Source: Burkholderia pyrrocinia
Lineage (GTDB): Bacteria; Pseudomonadota; Gammaproteobacteria; Burkholderiales; Burkholderiaceae
Assembly: GCF_018417535.1 (NCBI RefSeq)
Contig: NZ_CP070979.1
Span: 1,054,001-1,118,000 of the forward strand
DNA: 64,000 bases
Direction of reading: 5' to 3'
In this document: positions 36,601 through 48,535 of the stretch, piece after piece
Numbering within the stretch: the stretch's first letter is position 1
Layout: every line of letters begins with the position of its first letter
Made by a program: the position numbers and the translations under genes
The notes under the pieces: model-generated
The model's database searches: none
What the model saw: the letters and a program-made list of their open reading frames with translations, nothing else
What the model was told of the DNA's origin: nothing

Positions 36601-37076
36601 CCGCGAGCCGGTTGCTGAAGTGGGCGACGGATCGCTATCGAGACCAGAAGCAGGGGCCGATGCTCCGGCGGGCGGGCGAGATCTTCGCCGGGCTCACGCT
36701 GGGCGAATTCGCGAAGCTGACCGTCGATGCCGAACGGACGCCGCCGGCGCTGTATGCGCGGCGCACGAAGGGAACGTCGGTCGAGGTCGCCGGGTTGAGC
36801 GAAGGGACGCGCGACCAGTTGTTCCTCGCGCTGCGGATCGCGGCGCTGGAGTTGCAGCTCGGCAGCAGGACCGCGCTACCGTTCGTTGCCGACGACCTGT
36901 TCATCAACTTCGACGATGCGCGCGCGAAGGCCGGGCTCGACGCGCTGCGCGATCTGTCGACGCGAACCCAGGTACTGTTTCTGACGCACCACGATCACCT
37001 GCTGCCGCTCGTGAAGGACGTATTCGGCGCGCGGGTCAACGTGGTCGAGCTGCAGCGCGTGCCGGCCGGCGCGTGA
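33606..37076 (+). CDS. Rad50/SbcC-like ATPase, YhaN type
   Basis: A 1156-residue SMC-like ATPase, partner of the nuclease just upstream. Walker A is GPNEAGKST (residues 33-41). The middle 850 or so residues are long Ala/Glu/Arg/Leu-rich coiled coil. The C-terminal nucleotide-binding lobe has the ABC signature region AGLSEGTRDQLFLALRIAAL and Walker B with LPFVADDLFINFDDARA, then LTHHDHLLPL. I see no CxxC zinc hook at the coil apex, in agreement with YhaN rather than SbcC. Codon use is very G/C-rich throughout and the opposite strand shows long false frames. Confidence 0.9.
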   Translation: MRISQLDLIKYGKFTDETLRFPSAGEDFHVIVGPNEAGKSTIRTAVSELLFGMKLQTPLDFLHSTPELRIGGVLENGTGELAFHRARGRSPLRTPADDRLPDDYLAAILDGATREFFEQMFGLDHGRLVDGGRSILDASDKLGQVLFESAAGVGSLGPVREELDARSIELWAPRRSGSAFALAETSFNEAVTELKTVQVRTRDWVDRKDAREAVEQQIEHARAEQRQLEALRSKLERVRRLAPYLKELTVKDAALAELGEVVELPPTAYADLLKAQGDLAAEQKVLEERRTDLLAKRQARDAIDADADTLALEADIEALDRLRGACMNHAQDLLLLGADVERHLSAAFSAAAQLDWPTDEASLRASLPTALSLKTVANLLREHGALHQALAGARESLDERTRELAQVQEQRARLSTVDVPEALRAALADAQGFRNSGQREQALEHEIAAAERTLSGALDALGQWRMPVDTLRALDVPSAARLGALLKEDSERASAAAAARDARDGALEELERLELQEKHFAENHKVVTTADVLAARARRDGAWGDIRSGAVDLATGAPAVDDAIRLADELVDAQLGATQAAAMLQSLRQQVESARAGVSRRQAALDERERELAAHRDAWAELAATAAVPGMPLAAMGDWLAKRDAVFAAQVDLGRQRREFDTIRDARSGAEAALRSALHTVSRGGETDGLAALVAIAETFVQSAEKAIAQKDGLDDRAREADRGCATAQSRAGHAQAAYDTWHAQWRDALADAKLSASAVTLAAAEGALGLANAVAAELADADAPRNRIAAIRAELAALEAGARRLAEALAPEWLTSGDWPDVARRLTMRLAAAREIARAIARADEAMRQADGKVADAAAAVAGADARIQPLLHLAGVASIDAALPLAERSDRQRQLRQAVDAAHEALVRDGDGLSRSAVEAEVAEQDIADVPARLEAVKQSLGDVGKRLNELSRQQVVADQAFGAIDGQANAAVAESKRQEALAAMGDAAEQYLEAATASRLLKWATDRYRDQKQGPMLRRAGEIFAGLTLGEFAKLTVDAERTPPALYARRTKGTSVEVAGLSEGTRDQLFLALRIAALELQLGSRTALPFVADDLFINFDDARAKAGLDALRDLSTRTQVLFLTHHDHLLPLVKDVFGARVNVVELQRVPAGA

Positions 37077-37197
37077 TGCGGGGTGTGCGGGGATGCCGGT
37101 GCGCGGGAAGGGTCATCGTGTGCAGGTAGTATGTGCGGTTCCGAAACGCACGCGGCCGGTTCTGCCGGTCGCGGGACTGGCCACACGAGGGGGGAAC

Positions 37198-37722
37198 ATG
37201 AAAAAGCTGGTAGCTGCCATCGCGTTCGCGGCGGACAAGCATCGCAATCAGCGGCGCAAGGACGAAGAAGCGTCGCCGTACATCAATCATCCGATCGCGC
37301 TCGCCGACGTGCTGGCCAACGAAGCCGGCGTCGAGGACGAGCGTGTGATCGTCGCTGCCGTGCTGCACGACACGGTCGAGGATACGGAGACGAGCGAGCA
37401 GGAACTGCTGCGGCTGTTCGGCAAGGACGTGGCGGACATCGTGATGGAGGTCACCGACGACAAGTCGTTGCCGAAGGACGAGCGCAAGCGCCTGCAGGTC
37501 GAGCATGCGGCGACCATCAGCCGGCGTGCGAAGCTCGTGAAGCTGGCCGACAAGATCTGCAACCTGCGCGACATCGCGCGGCATCCGCCCGCGGACTGGC
37601 CGCTCGAGCGCAAGCAGGCGTACTTCGACTGGGCGAAGTCGGTCGTCGACCCGATGCGCGGCGTGCATCCTGGTCTCGAGGCGATCTTCGACGCCGCGTA
37701 CGACGCACGGCCGGCCGACTGA
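37198..37722 (+). CDS. SpoT-like small HD hydrolase (MESH1-type)
   Basis: A 174-residue protein consisting only of an HD-type (p)ppGpp-hydrolase-like domain. Ligands follow the RelA/SpoT hydrolase order: KHRNQRR (residues 14-20), SPYINHP (about 26-32), LHDTVEDTE (about 56-64) and KLADKICNLRDI (about 120-131). No synthetase domain is present. Such single-domain proteins hydrolyse (p)ppGpp or, in some relatives, NADPH. GGGGGGAAC precedes the ATG at 37198. It lies between the YhaN gene and the DUF429 gene on the same strand, with only 9 bases to the latter. Confidence 0.87.
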   Translation: MKKLVAAIAFAADKHRNQRRKDEEASPYINHPIALADVLANEAGVEDERVIVAAVLHDTVEDTETSEQELLRLFGKDVADIVMEVTDDKSLPKDERKRLQVEHAATISRRAKLVKLADKICNLRDIARHPPADWPLERKQAYFDWAKSVVDPMRGVHPGLEAIFDAAYDARPAD

Positions 37723-37731
37723 GGCGCCCGC

Positions 37732-38418
37732 ATGCGATCGACCCGATCCATCGGATCCGCCGCGCGGCAATCGGCTGCCGTGGCGGGGGTCGACGTCGGG
37801 GGCGACAAGAAGCTATGCGATCTCGTGATCCTGCGCGGGTCGACGGTCGTCTGTCGCGAACGGCGGATCCCGCCCGAGGCGTTGCCTGCGCTGTGTCTGG
37901 CCCATGACGTCATGGCCGTCGGTGTCGACGCACCGAGCCTCTGGTGGGCGGGTGCCGGACGCCGGGCAGCCGAACAGGCGCTCGCGCGCGAACGGATCTC
38001 GTGCTTTCCGACGCCGTCGCGGGAGCAGGCTGTCGCGAGCACGTCGGGCTTCTTCGACTGGATGTTCATCGGGGAGCGCGTGTATCACGCGCTCGCGGAC
38101 ACCTATCCGTTGCTGACCGGCGCGCGCTATGCGGGCGGGCGCGCGAGCTTCGAAACCTATCCTTACGCGATTACCTGCGCGATGCTGGGCAAGGCGGTTG
38201 CGTCGGCGAAGCAGAAGCGCAACCAGCGCCGGCAATTGCTGGAACGACTGGGGATCGACGTGTCGACGCTGCAATCCGTCGATGCGCGAGACGCGACCCT
38301 GTGCGCGCTGACGGCGCAATACGTCATCGACGGGAACGCGCATGCGTATGGCGATGCGGAGGGCGGATATATCCGTGTGCCGATCGTGAGCGAGACGATC
38401 GTGCTCGACTCGCTGTAG
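37732..38418 (+). CDS. DUF429 family protein
   Basis: A 228-residue protein of the DUF429 family, with the ribonuclease-H-like start AVAGVDVGGDKK, a VGVDAPSLW motif (about residues 60-70), CFPTPSRE, GGRASFETYPYA and the terminal DARDATLCALTA. These proteins are predicted to have an RNase H-like nuclease fold; I know of no tested activity. It starts 9 bases after the alarmone-hydrolase gene, so they are likely co-transcribed. Confidence 0.85.
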   Translation: MRSTRSIGSAARQSAAVAGVDVGGDKKLCDLVILRGSTVVCRERRIPPEALPALCLAHDVMAVGVDAPSLWWAGAGRRAAEQALARERISCFPTPSREQAVASTSGFFDWMFIGERVYHALADTYPLLTGARYAGGRASFETYPYAITCAMLGKAVASAKQKRNQRRQLLERLGIDVSTLQSVDARDATLCALTAQYVIDGNAHAYGDAEGGYIRVPIVSETIVLDSL

Positions 38419-38599
38419 TTGCCGGTTGCCGCGCGCGGTGATCGCAGGACGGTTGCCACGACACGGTGAGCTTTTGCGGGAGAGGTGCGGTCTGCCTGAC
38501 GTTGACGGAGTCAGGCAGGGATTGTCGACCGACAAACATGAGGATGGTGGGCGCACACGACATGAAGCCGGTGCGCCGCGCGATCCCGAGCGGCGCTGC

Positions 38600-39037
38600 T
38601 CAATCCTCGAGGATTGATTTCGGCACGCTGGACAGATCGCAGGCTTGCGCTTGTTCGAAGCAGTCTTCCGCGTCGTCGATCATCACGACTGCGACATCGA
38701 TCAGTTCGTCGAGCCGTTGCAGCAGCGATTCACGCCACTCGATGTCTTCGTCGCGCTCGGGCGTCTTGTCCATCTGCTCGATGATCGAGTCGGCCGTCTG
38801 CAGGAAAGGAATCGCCTGCTGATAGTTTTCGATCGAGACCATTGCCGCATTGCGTGCGCCGACGAGCCGTTCGCGATGCTCGTCCGCGAGTTCGGATTCG
38901 CCGCTGATCCGCGGTAATACATCCGAGATGCGTTGCAGAAGCGGCGGAGCCTGTTCTTCAAGCAGGATGGCGCGCTCGCGCAGCGCTGCATATTCGTCGC
39001 GAAGATCGGCGTCGCCGGGTTGAGTGGTGCTGTCCAT
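38600..39037 (-). CDS. hypothetical acidic helical protein
   Basis: A 145-residue protein read leftward, start MDSTTQPGDADLRDEYAALR. It is strongly acidic and almost entirely predicted helix, with heptad-like spacing (AILLEEQAPPLLQRISDVL, then LLQRLDELIDVAVVMIDDAE). There is no signal peptide, membrane helix or family I recognise. Longer starts at 39070 and 39169 exist but add Arg/His-rich sequence. It converges with the DUF429 gene and diverges from the rRNA operon. Confidence 0.68.
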   Translation of the reverse strand: MDSTTQPGDADLRDEYAALRERAILLEEQAPPLLQRISDVLPRISGESELADEHRERLVGARNAAMVSIENYQQAIPFLQTADSIIEQMDKTPERDEDIEWRESLLQRLDELIDVAVVMIDDAEDCFEQAQACDLSSVPKSILED

Positions 39038-39379
39038 CGTCGATGTGAGTACGTGGTTCGGTCGCGGCATGATACTCGACAGCGCGAACCCCCTAGTCTG
39101 TTCCGCAGGATGGGTTGCGAAACGCATGAAGGCGCGAACGCGCGGTGTTGCAGCCGGGCGGCGTGACATCGCGTTCGGCGGCCCGGTGATTGGCGGGGAT
39201 GCGAACCCGGAGCGTGCTCAGGCACGTCGAGCCGCTTTCGGCCTATAGATAGGAGGAAAGCGACGCGTGCCCCGTATCCATAGAGAGCGGCTCACGTTGC
39301 GACACCCGGTCCGTCGAGCCCCAAGCCAGCGTGCGCGCGAGCGCACGGTGGCTTTTTCAAGATATTTTCACAAAGGGGC

Positions 39380-39408
39380 TTGCGCGAAGGGGACGGGCTG
39401 CATAGAAT
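39380..39408 (+). promoter_or_regulatory. rRNA operon promoter, upstream
   Basis: TTGCGC (39380-39385) and TAGAAT (39403-39408) with a 17-base spacer, preceded by the AT-rich TTTTTCAAGATATTTTCA, an UP-element-like stretch, and followed by the GC-rich discriminator CACGCCTC expected of stringently controlled promoters. Confidence 0.75.
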
Positions 39409-39540
39409 CACGCCTCTTTCGCGCTCACGGAAACGCGGCGCGGGAGAGGGAAGCGGAGTCGGTGGTGTGCAGCAGGTTGGGCGCACGGCTGGCGACGGAA
39501 GATGGACCCCGCAGTCGCAACGAAGTCGTTCAGAAAGTTG

Positions 39541-39569
39541 TTGACGCGCTGCGAAACACGGTTCATAAT
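39541..39569 (+). promoter_or_regulatory. rRNA operon promoter, downstream
   Basis: TTGACG (39541-39546) and CATAAT (39564-39569) with the optimal 17-base spacer, about 255 bases ahead of 16S. It is the better match of the two to the consensus. Confidence 0.78.
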
Positions 39570-39639
39570 CTCGCTTCTCTGCTGCTGAAAACGCAGCGCT
39601 GCCGGGAAACGAAGCCAACGCCGAATTTCTCGCAGAACC

Positions 39640-39650
39640 GCTCTTTAAAA
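39640..39650 (+). promoter_or_regulatory. boxA antitermination site of the rRNA leader
   Basis: GCTCTTTAAAA matches the boxA consensus (GCTCTTTAACA), where NusB/NusE load to protect rRNA transcription from Rho. A second copy lies before 23S at about 41767. Confidence 0.7.
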
Positions 39651-39822
39651 ATTAACAGCCGATAAGTGTGGGCGCTTGATGGAAGCGAGCTGATCTTCGG
39701 ATCAGATAGCGAAAGTATCAAGAGTCTCACACTAAAGTAAGTCAGGTTTATGAAGTGATTCATATACCTGTCAGCTTTGAGTGAGCGACCGGTTCGAAAG
39801 AACCGAAAACAGTAACAGGTTT

Positions 39823-41355
<1,533 letters not shown>

Positions 41356-41418
41356 CCAGAGCTATCTCGCGAAGTTGAGCGCTCACGCTTATCGGCTGTA
41401 AATTAAAGACAGACTCAG

Positions 41419-41495
41419 GGGTCTGTAGCTCAGTCGGTTAGAGCACCGTCTTGATAAGGCGGGGGTCGTTGGTTCGAATCCAACCAGACCCACCA
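41419..41495 (+). tRNA. tRNA-Ile (GAT)
   Basis: 77 bases with CCA encoded. The anticodon loop in CTTGATAAG gives GAT; the T-arm is GGTTCGAATCC and the acceptor GGGTCTG pairs with CAGACCC. It lies in the 16S-23S spacer as usual. Confidence 0.97.
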
Positions 41496-41581
41496 TTGTC
41501 TGACGTGTCGGTGATCGTTAGCGCTTTAGCGCTTACGCGTACCCCAAGCCGACAGGCTAACACCTGAGATTCTCTGTACAT

Positions 41582-41657
41582 GGGGGCATAGCTCAGCTGG
41601 GAGAGCACCTGCTTTGCAAGCAGGGGGTCGTCGGTTCGATCCCGTCTGCCTCCACCA
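41582..41657 (+). tRNA. tRNA-Ala (TGC)
   Basis: 76 bases with encoded CCA; anticodon TGC in CTTTGCAAG, T-arm GGTTCGATCCC. It is the second spacer tRNA of the rRNA operon. Confidence 0.97.
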
Positions 41658-41766
41658 ATCTTCAATGGGAAGCGTTTGGATCACACGAAAGTGACGTGTG
41701 AGACGAGCATTTGCCATTGGCGATTGAGCCAGTCAGAGTGATATGAGTAACACCATATCGGCTGTC

Positions 41767-41778
41767 GTTCTTTAACAA
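41767..41778 (+). promoter_or_regulatory. boxA antitermination site before 23S
   Basis: GTTCTTTAACAA matches boxA and lies in the spacer about 185 bases ahead of 23S. Confidence 0.7.
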
Positions 41779-41952
41779 TCTGGAAGAAGCAAGTAATTTG
41801 GATAGCGGAAGCGTCTTGAGATGGACGTGAAAGTTATCCGGGTTGTGATTGTATCGATGTATCTCAAGATGATTCGAACTTCATGTTCGACTCGATTTTG
41901 GAATACGGCACAACGCGAGAACTCAACCTGTAACGAGACAGACTCGTTATAG

Positions 41953-44833
<2,881 letters not shown>

Positions 44834-44964
44834 TATAACAAGTCTGTCTCGCGCTGATTACAGCGCGTCGGACGGGTTGGATTCTCGTGTGTGATACACA
44901 CAACCTAAATTACTGCTTCTTCCCAGATTGGTTCTGTTGGCCACGCCAGCAGAACAACCCTCTT

Positions 44965-45081
44965 TGCCTGATGACCATAGCGAGTCGGTCCCACCCCTTC
45001 CCATCCCGAACAGGACCGTGAAACGACTCTACGCCGATGATAGTGCGGATTCCCGTGTGAAAGTAGGTAATCGTCAGGCTC
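44965..45081 (+). rRNA. 5S ribosomal RNA
   Basis: Begins TGCCTGATGACC and ends ATCGTCAGGC; the two termini pair (GCCTGA/TCAGGC). The internal CCCATCCCGAACAGG stretch is the conserved loop B-C region. The length is about 117 bases. Confidence 0.95.
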
Positions 45082-45092
45082 CCTAAGCCAGA

Positions 45093-45123
45093 AACCCCCG
45101 CCCGTAAAGGCGGGGGTTTTTGC
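45093..45123 (+). terminator. rRNA operon terminator
   Basis: AAACCCCCGCC (45093-45103) pairs with GGCGGGGGTTT (45110-45120) around CGTAAA, followed by further T. It lies 12 bases past 5S. Confidence 0.95.
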
Positions 45124-45329
45124 ATTGGCGCGGCCAAAATGCAGGCCGGCCGAGCAAGGGGCAGCGTGGTCGGAGCGGGCGTGCCGAAGGTGTCATCAGG
45201 TCGACAGTCGGCCCGATCAAACACCTGGCCACTCTCCGCTGCATCCTCACTCGCAACCGTCGGTCGCTTCGGTTCTCTCGAGCGCAACGCGGTGCCCCAT
45301 ACCGCCTCCTTCTTCCTCACCCGTCAGAA

Positions 45330-45794
45330 TCAGATCGTGATCCGCAAGATCGGGAAGAACCTCCCCGGGACGACGCTCGATTCCTTTTCACCGATTTTTT
45401 CAGCCCCGAGCGTCAGATAGAACGGAACAGCATTGGGATCCGCTTCGATCACGAAGCTTCTGATCCCTCTCGCAGCGGCTTCCCTTCGGATCTCCACCCA
45501 CAGCGCACGCGCGACACCCCGGCCCATGTGATCGGGATGGACGAATAGCCATCCGGGCGTCGGTCGATCCGAATCCGATGACACCCTGACCCAGAACCCG
45601 ATGATCGCCTTTCCGGATTCCGCGACGTAGCCGATCGACGCTTCGATCGTCCCGGGCGAAATCGTGAGATCGCTTTGCCACAAGTCGAGCCATTCGTTCG
45701 GATAGCCCCAATGAGCCTTTGAAAGACGGGCCAATCTCGTGAGTTCGTCCGCATCTGCGGGACGGGCAGTACGTACGGTAAATGGATGGCGCAT
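45330..45794 (-). CDS. GNAT family N-acetyltransferase
   Basis: A 154-residue acetyltransferase. The acetyl-CoA pyrophosphate-binding motif A is in LFVHPDHMGRGVARALWVE (about residues 77-95), after the beta4 strand AIIGFWVRVSS; the C-terminal FVIEADPNAVPFYLTLGAEK completes motif B. The longer frame from 45911 adds 39 residues of no evident homology, so I use the ATG at 45794, though its ribosome-binding site is weak. The substrate is unknown. It points at the rRNA terminator. Confidence 0.85.
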   Translation of the reverse strand: MRHPFTVRTARPADADELTRLARLSKAHWGYPNEWLDLWQSDLTISPGTIEASIGYVAESGKAIIGFWVRVSSDSDRPTPGWLFVHPDHMGRGVARALWVEIRREAAARGIRSFVIEADPNAVPFYLTLGAEKIGEKESSVVPGRFFPILRITI

Positions 45795-45938
45795 CGGGTT
45801 TCCCAACGTTGCAATCCTTCGGCCAGCATCGTTGTTGGTGCCTGGTCCGGATCGCATCGGCTCACCTTCCGGCTTCGCCGCTTGCTCGCTCATCCGGATG
45901 GCGAGCGACACCGTTCAAAGGTATCCGCTCGGCCAGAA

Positions 45939-46310
45939 CTACATAACCTGCGACGCATGCCCGGCGACGACGCGCCAGCCGCTGCCCGATCGACGCCACA
46001 GGCGCGTATAGGCAAACGTGCCGTCGAACGCCGCGTCATCGAAACGGCCGGCAAGTGTCGCCTTCGTCGTGGTCAGGATCATCTCGCCGATCGCGCGCGC
46101 ATGCGTTTCATCGAAATCGAGTCTGTCGAGACGCAGAAGTTTCGCGCGATGCGCGGACAGATCGTCCTCCTTCGAGATGACCTGTCCGGTCGGGACGGTG
46201 AACACCAGATCCTCGTCCAGCAACGCATCGAGCGCTTCGACATCGTTGGCCAGCATCGCAGCCCGAAGCGCAGTTTCGTAGGGTTCGATGACTGTCCGGA
46301 TTGCATCCAT
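45939..46310 (-). CDS. NTF2-like (DUF4440) family protein
   Basis: A 123-residue protein with the cone-shaped NTF2-like pattern: RTVIEPYETALRAAMLAND, then LDALLDEDLVFTVPTGQVIS, and C-terminal RLWRRSGSGWRVVAGHASQV, typical of DUF4440/SnoaL-type proteins that bind or isomerise small ligands. AGAGG lies 9-13 bases ahead of the ATG at 46310. The substrate is unknown. Confidence 0.85.
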   Translation of the reverse strand: MDAIRTVIEPYETALRAAMLANDVEALDALLDEDLVFTVPTGQVISKEDDLSAHRAKLLRLDRLDFDETHARAIGEMILTTTKATLAGRFDDAAFDGTFAYTRLWRRSGSGWRVVAGHASQVM

Positions 46311-46412
46311 ATCAGGGCCTCTCATCATCTTTGAAGGTTTGTGGTTCCGCTCATCGGCGGCGACCCGTAGCAGCACGCAACGCGTTCCGGATACAGCGGC
46401 GACGGAAAGTGC

Positions 46413-47012
46413 CTACCGCGCGTTCGACAGCGATTGACGCCGGACCAGCATCACGAGGCAGATACCGATCGATGCGATGATGTTGACGGCCGGATAGAAC
46501 GCGACCGCGATACTCCACGTGCTCAGTGCCAGCAACGCCAGCGCGTACTTGAGCACGCACAGCGCGAAATAGGCGAGGCTCTCGCTCCACGGATCGCGGA
46601 GCGTCTTGCGGACGGTCGGGCCGAGACCGGCAAGTTCGATCAGCGTGACCAGGCAGATCGAGACCGTCGGATCGTCGGTCAGCATCCACAGCGGAATGGC
46701 CGAAAGGGCTGCGCACAGAAAAAACCAGTCGATGCCGGTCCAGCCGCGTTCGCCGCGAAAAATGCTGGCGACCAACGTCAGGAAGCACGTGACGGCGATC
46801 GCAGCTGTGCACCACGCGGACGGCCCCGCACCCGCGACGAACTGGCCGGCGGCCGCGATCGCCGTGACGACCGACCACACGAGCCACGTGAACAGATGCG
46901 GACGAACGGTGCGCCGGTAGATCGCGAGCGCGTACGGAATCGCTGCCAGCAAAGACACGGCAGTTCCGATAACGCCAAAGAACGAAGCGGCACCCTGATC
47001 GACACTCACCAT
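46413..47012 (-). CDS. multi-pass membrane protein, PQ-loop-like
   Basis: A 199-residue protein with about six hydrophobic segments: FFGVIGTAVSLLAAIPYAL, FTWLVWSVVTAIAAAGQFVA, AAIAVTCFLTLVA, WFFLCAALSAIPLWML, YFALCVLKYALALLA and VAFYPAVNIIASIGICLVML. The IPYALAIYRRTVRPHLFTWL stretch resembles the PQ-loop/SemiSWEET helix pair, but the PQ motif itself is not seen. No family is certain. It reads leftward toward the NTF2-like gene, about 100 bases away. Confidence 0.7.
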   Translation of the reverse strand: MVSVDQGAASFFGVIGTAVSLLAAIPYALAIYRRTVRPHLFTWLVWSVVTAIAAAGQFVAGAGPSAWCTAAIAVTCFLTLVASIFRGERGWTGIDWFFLCAALSAIPLWMLTDDPTVSICLVTLIELAGLGPTVRKTLRDPWSESLAYFALCVLKYALALLALSTWSIAVAFYPAVNIIASIGICLVMLVRRQSLSNAR

Positions 47013-47385
47013 CGACGCAACCTTGTTCGTACAGGCCGACCAGTATGTGGTCGGAAGGGCCGGGGCGCAATGTCGCGCCGGGCAGCGCCGCGGGCAGTCG
47101 CGCGGCGCATCGCACCGGAATGCCGATGCCGGCGACCGATGCGGTCAAACGCAAACAAACGCAAACAAACGGCACAGGGATCGTGACGCAGCTGGAGCAC
47201 CCATTGCACGACGGCCGAATGAATGGAAATAACCTTGCATCGGAGCAGGGGCGGTGGTGGTTTGTCGGTCGCTTGCCGTCATGCATCGGTCAGGGACAGC
47301 CGCGCCGGAGCTTCGCATCGTTATCAGCGTCGTGTGACGGGCGCTCTGCATCCGCTGCGTACGACCTGCATCATCCGCGTGCGAT
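47013..47385. other. intergenic with a short tandem repeat
   Basis: These 373 bases between two leftward genes hold no gene. GCAAACAAAC is repeated twice in tandem at 47151-47170, preceded by a partial third copy (GGTCAAAC). It lies about 140 bases ahead of the membrane-protein start and could be part of its promoter region. Confidence 0.5.
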
Positions 47386-48390
47386 TCAGGGATCCGGATT
47401 CGCCGCATGCACGTCGCGCCGGAACGCGCCGGGGCTCGTGCCCGTCCATTTCCGGAACGCGCGATGAAATGCGCTCGGCTCGGTGAAGCCGAGCTCGGCC
47501 GCGACCTCCGCGACGCTGAGCACGTGCCCGCGCAGCAGCGACTGGGCCAGCGCGCCGCGCAGTTCGTCCTTGATTGCCGCGAAGCTTTGCCCCTCGCTGC
47601 GCAGACGCCGCCGCAGTGTCGCGGGCGTCGTGCCGAGGCGGACGGCCAGCGTGTCGAAGTCGGGCCACTCGGCGGCCGGCAGCACCTTCAGGTGCGTGCG
47701 GGCCTTCGCGACCCAGCCCGTGTCGTGCCGGTAGCGGACCAGCAGGTTGCCGGGCGCGCCGCGCAGGAAGGTCTTCAGCGCCTGTGCGGAGCGGATCGTC
47801 GGCAACGCGAGATAGGCGGCGTTGAATGCGAGCCGGCTGTCAGGGCGGTCGAAATGCACGGGCACGCCGAAGAACTGGTGATAGTCGCTGCGCTGGTCGG
47901 GGCTCGGGCACGCGAAATCGATGCGCTGCAACGGGATGCGCCGGCCGGTCAGCCAGCACGCGACACCGAGCAGGATCAGCCAGAAGGTCCGGTACGCGAA
48001 TGCAGGATACGGCGTGCCCGACTGCGTCAGCACGATCTGCGCCTGCCCGTCGGCTACGACGAGCTCGCCGTGCGGCTCGTCCAGCACCACGCGCAGGAAC
48101 TGCAGCGCCCGCCGCAGCGCCTTTTCGAGCGTGCCGGCGTGCAGCACCGCGTGGCACAGCAGCGTGAAGCTGCCTTGCCGCATCGGGCGGGCGGCGAGCC
48201 CGAAGAATTCGTCGTCGATCGTGCCGGCGATCGCGAGCCACAGGCGGCCGTACTGTTGCGGCGTGACGGGGTCGCGCACGGCGGCCGGCAGGCCGGCGGC
48301 GCGCAGCACGGGCGCGGTCGGGATGCGCTGCCGGCGCAGGCACGCGAGCGCGTCGTCGACGAAATCCGGCGAAATCATCTGCGGCCCCAT
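47386..48390 (-). CDS. AraC-family regulator (OruR-like)
   Basis: A 334-residue regulator. The N-terminal about 200 residues match the AraC-binding-like domain of OruR/ArgR-type regulators (AGLPAAVRDPVTPQQYGRLW, FGLAARPMRQGSFTLLCHAV, LQFLRVVL). The C-terminal HTH is VRLGTTPATLRRRLRSEGQS followed by VAEVAAELGFTEPSAFHRAF and the family tail WTGTSPGAFRR. I start at 48390 (MGPQMISPDF), with GGAGGACGCAGG ahead, rather than 48411 or 48426. It diverges from the acyl-CoA synthetase operon 145 bases away, so it is the probable activator of that operon. Confidence 0.88.
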   Translation of the reverse strand: MGPQMISPDFVDDALACLRRQRIPTAPVLRAAGLPAAVRDPVTPQQYGRLWLAIAGTIDDEFFGLAARPMRQGSFTLLCHAVLHAGTLEKALRRALQFLRVVLDEPHGELVVADGQAQIVLTQSGTPYPAFAYRTFWLILLGVACWLTGRRIPLQRIDFACPSPDQRSDYHQFFGVPVHFDRPDSRLAFNAAYLALPTIRSAQALKTFLRGAPGNLLVRYRHDTGWVAKARTHLKVLPAAEWPDFDTLAVRLGTTPATLRRRLRSEGQSFAAIKDELRGALAQSLLRGHVLSVAEVAAELGFTEPSAFHRAFRKWTGTSPGAFRRDVHAANPDP

Positions 48391-48535
48391 TTTCCTGCGT
48401 CCTCCAGACATGGCAAAAACGATCACGATTCTAGATTCTGTTTGTCATTGATTGCAATGTGACGGCTGTCTACTATCGATGTATCCCCCGTCGCGCCCCT
48501 GGCTCGCCGGCGGTCATAACGCACAGGAGACACGC

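Larger units (their letters stand above)
39038..39822. other. rRNA operon upstream region and leader
   Basis: Contains no protein gene. It carries two sigma-70-type promoters (39380-39408 and 39541-39569), a boxA antitermination element near 39640, and the AT-rich 16S precursor leader with the sequence that pairs around 16S for RNase III processing. Confidence 0.8.
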
